DNA from: an uncultured Bacillota bacterium
GTDB lineage: Bacteria; Bacillota_I; Bacilli_A; RFN20; CAG-449
Assembly (NCBI GenBank): GCA_902493275.1
Contig: CABUOQ010000001.1
Location: forward strand, 40,788-104,787
Direction of reading: 5' to 3'
DNA: 64,000 nt
This document shows, piece after piece, positions 18,905-27,473 of the stretch. The position numbers and the translations under genes are program-made. The notes under the pieces are model-generated. The model did not search any database, had not been told where the DNA came from, and was given only the letters and a program-made list of their open reading frames with translations. Position 1 is the stretch's first letter, and each line of letters starts with the position of its first letter.

Positions 18905-18933
18905 AATATAGATATTTATCTTTAGTATTTCAA
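18905..18933 (-). promoter_or_regulatory. promoter of ybaK giving a leaderless mRNA
   Basis: TTGAAA (18933-18928), a 17-base spacer and TATATT (18910-18905). Only six bases separate the -10 box from the ATG, so transcription should start at or next to the A of ATG. Confidence 0.65.
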
Positions 18934-18991
18934 TTAAATAACTTGTATTTAATTATTTAAATAATTAATATTTAACTAGGAGATGACTATT

Positions 18992-20362
18992 ATGTATTCA
19001 AAAAATATTTACAAAAAAATAACTTCTGAAAAAACAGAGTTAATTACTCAATTCGGTGAGGATTATAAAGAATTCCTTTCTAAAGGTAAAACAGAAAGAT
19101 TATGCGTTGAACAAGCTGAAAAAGCTGCGATTATTGCTGGATTTAAACCACTTGACGCATTCAAAGAAACTGGATTAAAATCTGGTGATAAAGTCTATTT
19201 AAAAAATAAAAATAAGAACATCGTTTTATTTAAAATCGGCAGAAAAGCTTTAACTGCAGGAATGAGAATATTAGGAGCTCATATTGATTCACCACGTCTT
19301 GATGTCAAACAAAATCCTCTATATGAAAAAAATGGTTTTGCTTTATTAGACACCCATTACTATGGTGGAATAAAAAAATATCAATGGGTTACAATTCCTC
19401 TAGCCATTCATGGTGTAATTATTAAAAAAGACTTAACTGAAGTCAAAGTCGATATCGGTGATAATGAAAATGATCCAGTATTTGGCATTTCTGATTTATT
19501 AATTCACCTTGCACAAGATCAATTACAAAAAACTGCTAGCAAAGTAATTGAAGGCGAAGACTTAGATTTAACCATCGCTTCTATTCCTCTTGATGGCGCA
19601 GAAAAAGAAGCTGTCAAAGCTAATGTTTTAAAACTTTTAAATGAAAAATACGGAGTTGAAGAAGAAGATTTTCTCTCATCTGAATTAGAAATCGTTCCAG
19701 CTGGTAAAGCACGTGATTATGGACTAGATCGTTCGATGATTGCAGGATACGGACATGATGATCGCGTTTGTGCTTATACATCTTTAAGAGCAATATTAGA
19801 TATCGGTGAAGTTGATGATACTGCTTGCTGTATCTTAGTTGATAAAGAAGAAATCGGATCAGTCGGCGCTACTGGCGCGCAATCATTATTCTTTGAAAAC
19901 GCTATCGCTGAACTTTTATCTTTGATGGGTCAAACATCATACCTTGATTTGAAACACGCTTTAGAAAATGCCAAGATGTTATCAAGTGATGTTTCTGCTG
20001 GTTTTGATCCATTATACCCTTCGGTAAATGACCCTAAAAATGCTTGTTATTTAGGAAATGGTATCGTTTTTAATAAATATACGGGTTCACGTGGAAAATC
20101 TGGCTCAAATGATGCTAATCCAGAGTATTTTGCTTGGGTTAGAAATATCATGGATAGTGCCAATGTTCACTTCCAAACCGCAGAATTAGGTCGTGTTGAC
20201 CAAGGTGGCGGTGGAACAATCGCCTATATTTTGGGAAATTATAATATGAACGTAGTAGATGCAGGAGTTGCAGTATTTAATATGCACTCTCCAATGGAAA
20301 TTGTTTCTAAAGCTGACGTCTATGAAACTTATCTTGCTTATAAAGCATTCTTAGGTAATTAG
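18992..20362 (+). CDS. M18-family zinc aminopeptidase
   Basis: A 456-residue aminopeptidase I-type enzyme that trims N-terminal residues from peptides in the cytoplasm. The metal-binding blocks are visible: AHIDSPRLDVK (about residues 96-106), the GHDDRVCAY segment, DKEEIGSVGATGA with the catalytic and ligand Glu pair, and NMHSPMEIVSKAD near the C-terminus. An ATG at 18983 abuts the AGGAG directly; the ATG at 18992 has nine bases of spacing, so 18992 is the likelier start. Three bases separate its stop from the lipoprotein ATG at 20366, implying one transcript. Confidence 0.93.
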   Translation: MYSKNIYKKITSEKTELITQFGEDYKEFLSKGKTERLCVEQAEKAAIIAGFKPLDAFKETGLKSGDKVYLKNKNKNIVLFKIGRKALTAGMRILGAHIDSPRLDVKQNPLYEKNGFALLDTHYYGGIKKYQWVTIPLAIHGVIIKKDLTEVKVDIGDNENDPVFGISDLLIHLAQDQLQKTASKVIEGEDLDLTIASIPLDGAEKEAVKANVLKLLNEKYGVEEEDFLSSELEIVPAGKARDYGLDRSMIAGYGHDDRVCAYTSLRAILDIGEVDDTACCILVDKEEIGSVGATGAQSLFFENAIAELLSLMGQTSYLDLKHALENAKMLSSDVSAGFDPLYPSVNDPKNACYLGNGIVFNKYTGSRGKSGSNDANPEYFAWVRNIMDSANVHFQTAELGRVDQGGGGTIAYILGNYNMNVVDAGVAVFNMHSPMEIVSKADVYETYLAYKAFLGN

Positions 20363-20365
20363 ACG

Positions 20366-21469
20366 ATGAAGTTTAAGAATAAATTATTTTCAATTGTTTC
20401 GATAGTTTTGCTATCTTCATGTGCAATTAATATCAATTTAGGAATCAATAGTTCTTCATCTAGTCAATCGCTTAGTAGTAACTCTTCAATTAGTGTTTCA
20501 ACGGATGTTTCTTCTACTAATTCTAGCAATCAAGATAGTAGCAGTGAAATCAGTTCATCATCAATCGAATCTAGTAGCAGTTCTTCATCTGAAGTTTCTA
20601 GTTCATCATCAATTGAGTCTAGTAGCAGTTCTTCATCTAGTGAAGAATTAACTTATGATCCATATACTGATGTCACTTTTGATGATTTTTATGCCTCTTA
20701 TACCCCTGCCACTAGTTATAAAGATGCCTATTATCGTACACAACATGGATTTATGTCTGGATCAATCGCTGAAACTCAAGACGGATATTATCCTCACGCT
20801 AATAATAAATATACCGAAAATGATAAATATGTAAAAATTAGCGATGGTAAATATACTTATCGTGATGATGGTGGCTATGAATCTTTTGTTATTAATGGCA
20901 CCGATACTAAAATTTATTATGGTGGAGGTTATATTCTTTTAGAAGAAGTAGCCGCGTACATTCAAGCTTTTGGGGAAGTTCCACCAAATAATAACTACGA
21001 TAAAGGTTCTTCTGGCAAACAAGAAGCCATTGCTACTTGGGGAAGATATGGAAGAGTTAATGTTGGATATTTTTCTGGCGATACCTCAAAATATAAATAT
21101 GAACCACTCTTACCTGAATTAAGCACTAAATCTTATATTGAAACTGATATCGGAAGTTTAGGTGGATTTGATTGCAATGGCACGGTATCTCCTTATTACG
21201 ATAATGGAAGAATTAATCGTGGTGTTTGTAGAATTGTCTATACTTCAACATATAAAAATGGAACGCCGATAAAAGACATAAAAGAGCGTCATGTTTTCTA
21301 TACCTACAATCACTATAATGATTTCCAAGAATATCTTAATTATGACTGTGGATGGGGCACTAGATTCGGTAATGAATCCGCTGGAAATAATTATAATTAT
21401 TATAATCCATCTAATCCGCCATCTGATTATCCAAATGTAGTCTTAAAAAAATTGAGCGAGGTTCTATAA
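20366..21469 (+). CDS. lipoprotein with C-terminal barnase-like ribonuclease domain
   Basis: A 367-residue lipoprotein: signal peptide with lipobox LSSC (Cys at 19), a Ser-rich linker (about 27-92), a spacer region, then a ~150-residue domain resembling bacterial guanyl-specific ribonucleases (barnase/binase). The helix-and-loop EEVAAYIQAFGEVPPNN matches the barnase N-terminal helices. The catalytic set aligns as E259 (ETDIG), R289 (CRIVYTS) and H316 (TYNHYNDF), equivalent to barnase Glu73, Arg87 and His102; barnase Lys27 has no obvious match. No barstar-like inhibitor gene is adjacent. It is probably coupled to the aminopeptidase gene. The nuclease call rests on motif reading and is moderately sure. 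Confidence 0.68.
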   Translation: MKFKNKLFSIVSIVLLSSCAININLGINSSSSSQSLSSNSSISVSTDVSSTNSSNQDSSSEISSSSIESSSSSSSEVSSSSSIESSSSSSSSEELTYDPYTDVTFDDFYASYTPATSYKDAYYRTQHGFMSGSIAETQDGYYPHANNKYTENDKYVKISDGKYTYRDDGGYESFVINGTDTKIYYGGGYILLEEVAAYIQAFGEVPPNNNYDKGSSGKQEAIATWGRYGRVNVGYFSGDTSKYKYEPLLPELSTKSYIETDIGSLGGFDCNGTVSPYYDNGRINRGVCRIVYTSTYKNGTPIKDIKERHVFYTYNHYNDFQEYLNYDCGWGTRFGNESAGNNYNYYNPSNPPSDYPNVVLKKLSEVL

Positions 21470-21485
21470 CGAACTTCGCTCTTTT
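21454..21485. terminator. bidirectional terminator between convergent genes
   Basis: GAGCGAGGTTC (21454-21464) pairs with GAACTTCGCTC (21471-21481) with one G-T pair. T-runs follow on both strands. The two converging genes overlap by six bases inside this hairpin, so it serves both. Confidence 0.85.
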
Positions 21486-22699
21486 GCTTGCGCTAACATT
21501 AATTTAATACGGTTTTCTTGATTGACTTTTGTTGCTCCTGGATCATAATCAATAGCAACGATATTGGCTTGTGGATAATTCTTTTTTATCACTCTTTGCA
21601 TACCTTTTGAGACAATGTGATTAGGTAAACATCCAAAGGGTTGACACGATACAATATTTGGACATCCACTTTCAACAAGCATTGCCATTTCCGCTGGAAT
21701 AAGCCATCCTTCGCCCATCACAACCCCTTCTGAAATAAATGTATTCGCCGCTTTTTTTAATTTTTCAAAATCATGAAAAGGCTCAAATGAACTATATTTA
21801 CTCACGACCTTATTGACTTTCTTTTGCATAGAATACATGATTTTATATTCTAATTTATATATAAACGCCAGTTTATTTTTGTTTTTATATTGACGATGAT
21901 TCCAAATGGTTGCATCGGCTGAATACATCACAAAATCCATCAATGAGGGCACTACGACTTCACAATCTACACTATGTAAGAAATCTTCGAGATGATTATT
22001 GGCAAGTGGTGAATATTTTGCATATATTTCACCTACAATTCCCACCTTTATCTTTGTTTCTTTCTTAGTTGGAATCGATGAAAAATCGATTGCAATTTCT
22101 TTGGCAATTCGATAAAGGTGGCGATACTTTTTATGATTTAAATATTCTTTTAATTTATCATTCCATTTATCTAACATTTTTTTACTATCGCCTTTATTTA
22201 TCTCATAAGGTAATACTTGATTATAAAATGACATCAAAATATCCCCATAAAAAACGGATAATAACATTTCTAAAAGATTAGTTGTCGTTAACTTAAAGCC
22301 AGAATTTTCATCTTTTTCTAATCCAGAAAAATTTAACGAGATAACTGGAATTTGTGGATAGACATTTGCGATGGCTTTTCTAATTAAGTTAATGTAATTA
22401 GATGCTCGACATCCGCCTCCAGTTTGAGTCATGATAAAGGCTACTTTATTTTCATCGTATTTACCACTTTTCATCGCATCGATAAATTGTCCAACAACTA
22501 ATAACGCTGGATAACAAGCATCATTATGAACATTTTTCAAACCCTCATCGATGACACTTCGAGATGAATTTCTAAGGCATTCAATCTTATAACCACTCTT
22601 TTCAAAAACATTTTTAAATAAGCCTAGATGGATTGGTAACATATCTGGGACAAGTATAGTATGAGTTTGCTTCATTTGCTTAGTAAATTGCGGATACAT
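21464..22699 (-). CDS. 2-hydroxyacyl-CoA dehydratase-like protein (activase partner)
   Basis: A 411-residue protein of the acyl-CoA dehydratase-related type commonly found next to, or fused to, a large activase in anaerobic Bacillota. Conserved Cys positions that could bind an Fe-S cluster are in HNDACYPA, GGGCRASNY and SCQPFGCLPNHI. SD GAGGTG precedes the ATG at 22699, two bases after the upstream gene's stop, so both are expressed together. The reaction of this large pair is not established; no acyl-CoA enzymes for amino-acid fermentation are visible in the window. Confidence 0.8.
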   Translation of the reverse strand: MYPQFTKQMKQTHTILVPDMLPIHLGLFKNVFEKSGYKIECLRNSSRSVIDEGLKNVHNDACYPALLVVGQFIDAMKSGKYDENKVAFIMTQTGGGCRASNYINLIRKAIANVYPQIPVISLNFSGLEKDENSGFKLTTTNLLEMLLSVFYGDILMSFYNQVLPYEINKGDSKKMLDKWNDKLKEYLNHKKYRHLYRIAKEIAIDFSSIPTKKETKIKVGIVGEIYAKYSPLANNHLEDFLHSVDCEVVVPSLMDFVMYSADATIWNHRQYKNKNKLAFIYKLEYKIMYSMQKKVNKVVSKYSSFEPFHDFEKLKKAANTFISEGVVMGEGWLIPAEMAMLVESGCPNIVSCQPFGCLPNHIVSKGMQRVIKKNYPQANIVAIDYDPGATKVNQENRIKLMLAQAKERSSL

Positions 22700-22701
22700 T
22701 T

Positions 22702-25650
22702 TTACACCTCGACTTTTTCCTTGACACTTTCTTCATCCATCGCCGCTAATAGGCTTCTAATACGGATTTTTAAAGCCCCTAAATTATTAATTTCATCGAT
22801 TTTTAATTGAGTATATAATTTATTATTACTCTCTAAAAAATAACGTAATTCATCAGTAGTTATCGCATCTATTCCACATCCAAATGAAACCAATTGAATC
22901 ATCTGCATATCACTTTGATTAATAACATAATTAGCCGCCTTAAATAGACGAGAATGATATGTCCATTGATTAAGAATTCCTAATGATGGTGTATGACTTT
23001 TATAAGCGAGATAATCCTCACTTAAAACCATCAATCCTAATGAAGATATATAGCGAGAAATACCATGATTAATCTCTGGGTCGATGTGATATGGTCGACC
23101 CGCTAAAACAATAATCTTTTTATTATTTGCCCGAGCAAATGATAAATATTCATCACCTTTAATAACGATTTTATGATGATAATTATCTAATTCTTGATAA
23201 CCCTTATTAAGTGCTTCTTGTAATGCTTTCTTAGAAATTTTAAATTTTTTCAAGTAACGATATAACTCATTTGAAACTTGTTTTTTATTGTTTAAATCAA
23301 GATAAGGTGAGAAAAAATTCTTTTTATTTAATTCTTGCATATTCCCTTTTAGTGTTTCAGGATAATAGGCGACAACTGGACAGTTATAATGATTATCACT
23401 TTCATGTTCATCGTAGTTATATGTTTGACATGGATAAAATATAAAATCAACCTTTTTTTCTAGTAATTCTTTTATATGACCATGCATTAATTTTGCCGGA
23501 TAACATACCGTATCAGAAGCAATAGTATCTTGACCTTTATAGTATTTTTTTCGGCTTGAGACATTAGATGTGACGACTTTAAATCCTAATTCATTGAATA
23601 GTGTGGCAAATAATGGTAATTGCTCAAAATAATTTAATTGAAGAGGCAAACCCACAACCGCAATATTTTGCTTATTAGTTAGGTGAGAATAATGATCAAT
23701 TAGTTCTAGTTTGTAATCATAAAGCGATGGTAGACTTTCATTTTTATGTGTCACCGAAACACGATCACAGCGATTTCCGGAAATAAAACGCTTCCCGCCG
23801 TTAAAGTTGATGATATTTAAAGCGCAATGTGCAGTGCACGCATGACAAATCGAATTAATAGATTTATACGAAAAATTATTAAGTTCATCTAAAGATAGTA
23901 GTGTTTGCTCTTTCACGTGTTCGCTAGCGTATATTGCCGCGCCAAATGCTCCCATCAATTCGCTAATTTGAGGTCGAATTACATTATGATTTAGCTCTTT
24001 TTCAAAACTCCTTAATACGGCATCATTAAGAAATGTTCCACCTTGAGCAACGATATTTTGTCCTAATTCTTCTATATTTTTAATCCTTATAACTTTATAG
24101 ATGGCATTTTTAATTATCGATTGCGATAATCCTGCTGAAATATCATCAATTCCTGCTCCATCTTTTTGAGCTTGTTTAACTGATGAATTCATAAAAACGG
24201 TACATCTAGAACCTAATTCAACTGGATTTTTAGCAAAGAGTCCTAATTTTGCAAAATCTTTAATTGAATATCCTAAAGCCTCAGCAAATGATTGAATAAA
24301 TGATCCACATCCTGAAGAACAAGCCTCATTTAAAACAATGGAGTCAATCGCTTTATTTTTTATCTTAAAACATTTAATATCTTGACCACCGATATCGATT
24401 ATAAAATCGACATCTGGACAAAAATATGATGCCGCTTTAAAATGAGCGATAGTTTCCACAATTCCATTTTCTACTCCTAATCCAGCTCTAATCAATTCTT
24501 CACCATAGCCAGTGACTGCACTAGAAACGATTTCTAAACTACCATTTGACATTTGATAAATATTTTTCAATTGTTCAACGATGATATCTAATGGACGTCC
24601 TTTATTAGAAACATAATAACTATATAAAATTTCATACTTTTCATTTAGAAGGACTAATTTTGTGGTGGTTGAACCTGCATCAATACCAAGATATGCCTTT
24701 CCTTTATAGTCTTGAAGATTACAATATTTTGCATCATTTCGATTATGACGAGCTACAAATTCTTCATATTCTTCCATATTTTTAAATAGTGGTGATGTAG
24801 TGATAATATTATTATCCATCTTGGATGAAGAAATCTTGTTAATGATTTCACTTAGTGATATCTCCTTTTCAGATTTTCTCGCATATAAAGCTGCACCTAG
24901 AGCCATAAACACTGGTCCTTTTTCTGGAAATAATGCATGATCACCATCAAGATTTAAAGTTTTAATAAATGCATTTTGAAGCGATTTTATAAATGATAAA
25001 GGTCCACCTAAAAACAATACATGGCCTTCAATTTTTCGTCCTTGAGCTAAGCCAGATACGGTTTGATCCACAACCGCTTGAAAAATTGAAGCGGCAATAT
25101 CTTCAAGCATCGCTCCTTGATTGATTAAAGGTTGAATATCTGATTTAGCAAAGACTCCACATCGCGAAGCAATCGGATAAACTTTTTTCGCTTTTAAAGC
25201 AAGTTGATCCAATTTATCGACACTCACTCCTAATAAGGTTGCCATCTGATCGATAAATGCGCCTGTTCCCCCGGCACATGAGCCGTTCATTCTCTCTTCA
25301 ACTCCATGACTTAAGAAAATTATTTTGGCATCTTCTCCGCCTAATTCCACAACTACATCAGTTCGTGGATAAAAACTTTTAACTGCTAAAAAAGCCGAAT
25401 GGACTTCTTGAACAAAGCCTAGATTTGATTTAGATGATAATCCTAATCCTGCCGATCCAGTAACTGAAACTTTACAAACAAAATCACCAAATTTATCTTT
25501 GACGACTTTTAATTCATTAATAACTGTTTCTTTTACTTCTGAAAAATGACGAACATAATTGTCATATAATATTTTATTTTCTTCATCAATTATTACAACT
25601 TTTACAGTTGTTGAACCGACATCAATTCCAAGATTAAATACTTTTTCCAT
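22702..25650 (-). CDS. large activase with tandem BcrA/BadF ATPase domains
   Basis: A 982-residue protein with two ASKHA-type ATPase domains of the BadF/BadG/BcrA/BcrD family (about 5-265 and 325-580). Each begins LGIDVGSTTVK- or LGIDAGSTTTK-like and carries the Cys motif of activases (GSCAGGTGAF with SRCGVF; CSSGCGSF with SRCTVF). A C-terminal DUF2229-like region follows. Such proteins use ATP to inject an electron from a [4Fe-4S] cluster into a dehydratase partner. The frame opens at a TTG, but GGAG lies just before two ATGs and the one at 25650 (MEKVFNLG) has proper spacing. It forms a pair with the gene at 21464. Confidence 0.87.
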   Translation of the reverse strand: MEKVFNLGIDVGSTTVKVVIIDEENKILYDNYVRHFSEVKETVINELKVVKDKFGDFVCKVSVTGSAGLGLSSKSNLGFVQEVHSAFLAVKSFYPRTDVVVELGGEDAKIIFLSHGVEERMNGSCAGGTGAFIDQMATLLGVSVDKLDQLALKAKKVYPIASRCGVFAKSDIQPLINQGAMLEDIAASIFQAVVDQTVSGLAQGRKIEGHVLFLGGPLSFIKSLQNAFIKTLNLDGDHALFPEKGPVFMALGAALYARKSEKEISLSEIINKISSSKMDNNIITTSPLFKNMEEYEEFVARHNRNDAKYCNLQDYKGKAYLGIDAGSTTTKLVLLNEKYEILYSYYVSNKGRPLDIIVEQLKNIYQMSNGSLEIVSSAVTGYGEELIRAGLGVENGIVETIAHFKAASYFCPDVDFIIDIGGQDIKCFKIKNKAIDSIVLNEACSSGCGSFIQSFAEALGYSIKDFAKLGLFAKNPVELGSRCTVFMNSSVKQAQKDGAGIDDISAGLSQSIIKNAIYKVIRIKNIEELGQNIVAQGGTFLNDAVLRSFEKELNHNVIRPQISELMGAFGAAIYASEHVKEQTLLSLDELNNFSYKSINSICHACTAHCALNIINFNGGKRFISGNRCDRVSVTHKNESLPSLYDYKLELIDHYSHLTNKQNIAVVGLPLQLNYFEQLPLFATLFNELGFKVVTSNVSSRKKYYKGQDTIASDTVCYPAKLMHGHIKELLEKKVDFIFYPCQTYNYDEHESDNHYNCPVVAYYPETLKGNMQELNKKNFFSPYLDLNNKKQVSNELYRYLKKFKISKKALQEALNKGYQELDNYHHKIVIKGDEYLSFARANNKKIIVLAGRPYHIDPEINHGISRYISSLGLMVLSEDYLAYKSHTPSLGILNQWTYHSRLFKAANYVINQSDMQMIQLVSFGCGIDAITTDELRYFLESNNKLYTQLKIDEINNLGALKIRIRSLLAAMDEESVKEKVEV

Positions 25651-25737
25651 TTGCATCTCCAAATCTAGTGATTATTATAATAAAAATAATTATCTAGAAA
25701 AAGTTTTTTTTATCAAATACACACAATTGAATTTTTG

Positions 25738-25789
25738 TAAAAAAAGATTCCATGTATGATGAAACCGAAAATTCAAAATACATGGAATC
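25738..25789 (-). terminator. terminator of the uracil permease gene
   Basis: GATTCCATGTAT pairs exactly with ATACATGGAATC across a 20-base loop and is followed on the minus strand by a run of T at 25745-25738. Confidence 0.85.
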
Positions 25790-25810
25790 AATTAATTTAT
25801 TATTTTGGAT

Positions 25811-27241
25811 TTATTCTTGAGGACTATCTTTTATCTCTTCAGCTTTTTTATCGCGGAGGATTAAGTTCAATGCAATACCTAAAATCATCGACATCGCCGT
25901 TGAAGTAATTGTTGCTGAGCCAATGCTAATTGCTAAGCCACCAATTCCGCTTACTAAGATGACTGAGGCAACAATAACATTCTTTGTAATACTGAAATCC
26001 ACCTTTTCATTTATTAACATTTTTACACCGCTAGAAGCGATAAAACCATACAAAATCAAACTTACACCACCAGTAATACAAGCAGGAATAGTTGATAATA
26101 ATAAGGTTAAAGGACCAAAAAATCCTAAAACTATTGAAAGAATAGCTGCGACAATAATAACGTTAATTGAAGCGATTTTACTAACACCGATAACCGCTAC
26201 ATTTTCACCATATGTTGTATTTGCAGCACCGCATATTATACCAGAAGCGGCTGTGGCTAAACCATCTCCGATTAAAGTTTTGCTTAAACCCGGTTCATCA
26301 TTTATTAAATCACGATCAATAATATTACCTAAGTTTTTGTGATCACCGATATGTTCACAAATAGTTACTACTGCTACTGGAGCAAAGATAATAAATACTG
26401 ATAATATTTGTCCAGCTTCAAATGGAACGGTTTGCTTAATAGCTCTTCCTAAAATAAAATCAGTGTTAATATATGTTGATATATTTCCCCAATCAGCATT
26501 AGTGAATGGTGAAAAATCAACAATTTGTAACCATGTTTGATTGCAAGCTATTCCAATTAAAGTTAAGATAACCGCTAATATATATGCTCCACCCATTCCG
26601 CAAACAAATGGAATTAACGAAATCATCTTTTTACCATAGTGCGAACAAACCGCAGTTATTATTACTGCTACTAAGCCAATCAATACTGACATCAATGAAT
26701 TACCGCCAGCGACAGCAACAGAAGAAATATTATTAACTGCTGAACCAGCCAAACCTAAACCAATAACCATAATTATTGGTCCAATTACAACTGGTGGTAA
26801 TAATTTATTTAACCACTTTGTACCAACAAATTTAATTATTAAAGCAATAACTACATAAATAACCCCAACAATTGCCATTCCGATAATTAATGCCCAGTAA
26901 TTTAAATCATATTTTCCCGCTAATCCATTATCGATGACTCCTAAAGTAAGTGCTGATACCATCGGCGCCAGATACGCAAAGGATGAGCTTAAAAATACCG
27001 GCGATTTCTTTCGAGTAATAAATGTATAAATTATTGTTCCTACACCAGCACCAATTAAAGTTGCACCAATCGGAAATGTTACTCCAACACCACCATTTGC
27101 AACTGAATTACCCATGATTAATGGCACTGTAATACATGCAACAAGCATGGCTAAAATATGTTGAATTGAGAATAAAATCCATTGTGAAAGTTTCTTTGGG
27201 TTCTCTTCAACATCAAAAACTAAATTTTTGTTCTTTTTCAT
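25811..27241 (-). CDS. uraA: uracil/xanthine permease, NCS2 family (probably uracil)
   Basis: A 476-residue membrane transporter with about 14 hydrophobic segments, the NCS2 layout. QHILAMLVACITVPLIMG in the first segment and the transport-site loop NTTYGENVAVIGVSKIAS are close to UraA/PyrP uracil permeases; the CEHIGDH segment supplies the second conserved Glu. The frame opens 13 codons upstream, but GGGGAGG lies 5 bases before the ATG at 27241, which decides the start. Uracil is favoured over xanthine from the GENVAV motif and the pyrimidine-like attenuator upstream. It is a single gene between its own attenuator and terminator. Confidence 0.9.
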   Translation of the reverse strand: MKKNKNLVFDVEENPKKLSQWILFSIQHILAMLVACITVPLIMGNSVANGGVGVTFPIGATLIGAGVGTIIYTFITRKKSPVFLSSSFAYLAPMVSALTLGVIDNGLAGKYDLNYWALIIGMAIVGVIYVVIALIIKFVGTKWLNKLLPPVVIGPIIMVIGLGLAGSAVNNISSVAVAGGNSLMSVLIGLVAVIITAVCSHYGKKMISLIPFVCGMGGAYILAVILTLIGIACNQTWLQIVDFSPFTNADWGNISTYINTDFILGRAIKQTVPFEAGQILSVFIIFAPVAVVTICEHIGDHKNLGNIIDRDLINDEPGLSKTLIGDGLATAASGIICGAANTTYGENVAVIGVSKIASINVIIVAAILSIVLGFFGPLTLLLSTIPACITGGVSLILYGFIASSGVKMLINEKVDFSITKNVIVASVILVSGIGGLAISIGSATITSTAMSMILGIALNLILRDKKAEEIKDSPQE

Positions 27242-27262
27242 CTTTACCTCCCCCATATTGTC

Positions 27263-27297
27263 AAAAAAAAGACTTATCACCTAATGATGACAAGTCT
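27263..27297 (-). terminator. attenuator terminator upstream of uraA
   Basis: A 12-base stem (27297-27286 with 27281-27270, AGACTTGTCATC/GGTGATAAGTCT with two G-T pairs) and the four-base loop ATTA, followed by eight T, lies between the promoter and uraA. It would end most transcripts unless its first arm is masked. Confidence 0.85.
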
Positions 27298-27298
27298 A

Positions 27299-27376
27299 TT
27301 AAATTAACAATAAATTTGAAAATAAAAACTTTCTGAGTATTCGCTTATTCTTAATGTATGTTGGCAACATCTTCAT
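27299..27376 (-). CDS. putative 25-aa leader peptide in the uraA attenuator
   Basis: A 25-codon frame starting MKMLPTYIKNKR and ending NLLLI, with a perfect TAGGAGG site seven bases before its ATG at 27376. Its stop codon (27301-27299) lies one base before the attenuator stem, so a ribosome reaching the stop would cover the first arm. The second half of the RNA is very U-rich. This layout is that of the E. coli pyrBI leader, where slow transcription at low UTP lets the ribosome catch up and prevents termination. The peptide itself is probably unimportant. Function is inferred. Confidence 0.65.
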   Translation of the reverse strand: MKMLPTYIKNKRILRKFLFSNLLLI

Positions 27377-27408
27377 AAATGAACCTCCTAAAAATTTTTA
27401 TCTTTTTT

Positions 27409-27436
27409 ATTATATCATCGTATGAAGATTTGTAAA
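27409..27436 (-). promoter_or_regulatory. promoter of the uraA leader transcript
   Basis: TTTACA (27436-27431), a 16-base spacer and a consensus TATAAT (27414-27409). The start falls near 27402, about 26 bases before the leader-peptide ATG. Confidence 0.8.
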
Positions 27437-27473
27437 CTATTTTTTTTATTAATTTCAATCAACTAAATAAGTA

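Noticed and set aside
20446..20650. Short tandem DNA repeats (AGTAGCAGTTCTTCATCT-like) considered as a CRISPR or variable repeat
   Set aside because: They encode the Ser-rich linker of the lipoprotein in frame, with no spacers and no cas genes.
25923..26342. 139-aa plus-strand frame opposite the uracil permease gene
   Set aside because: A mirror of hydrophobic codons in a membrane protein gene; no ribosome site or independent support.
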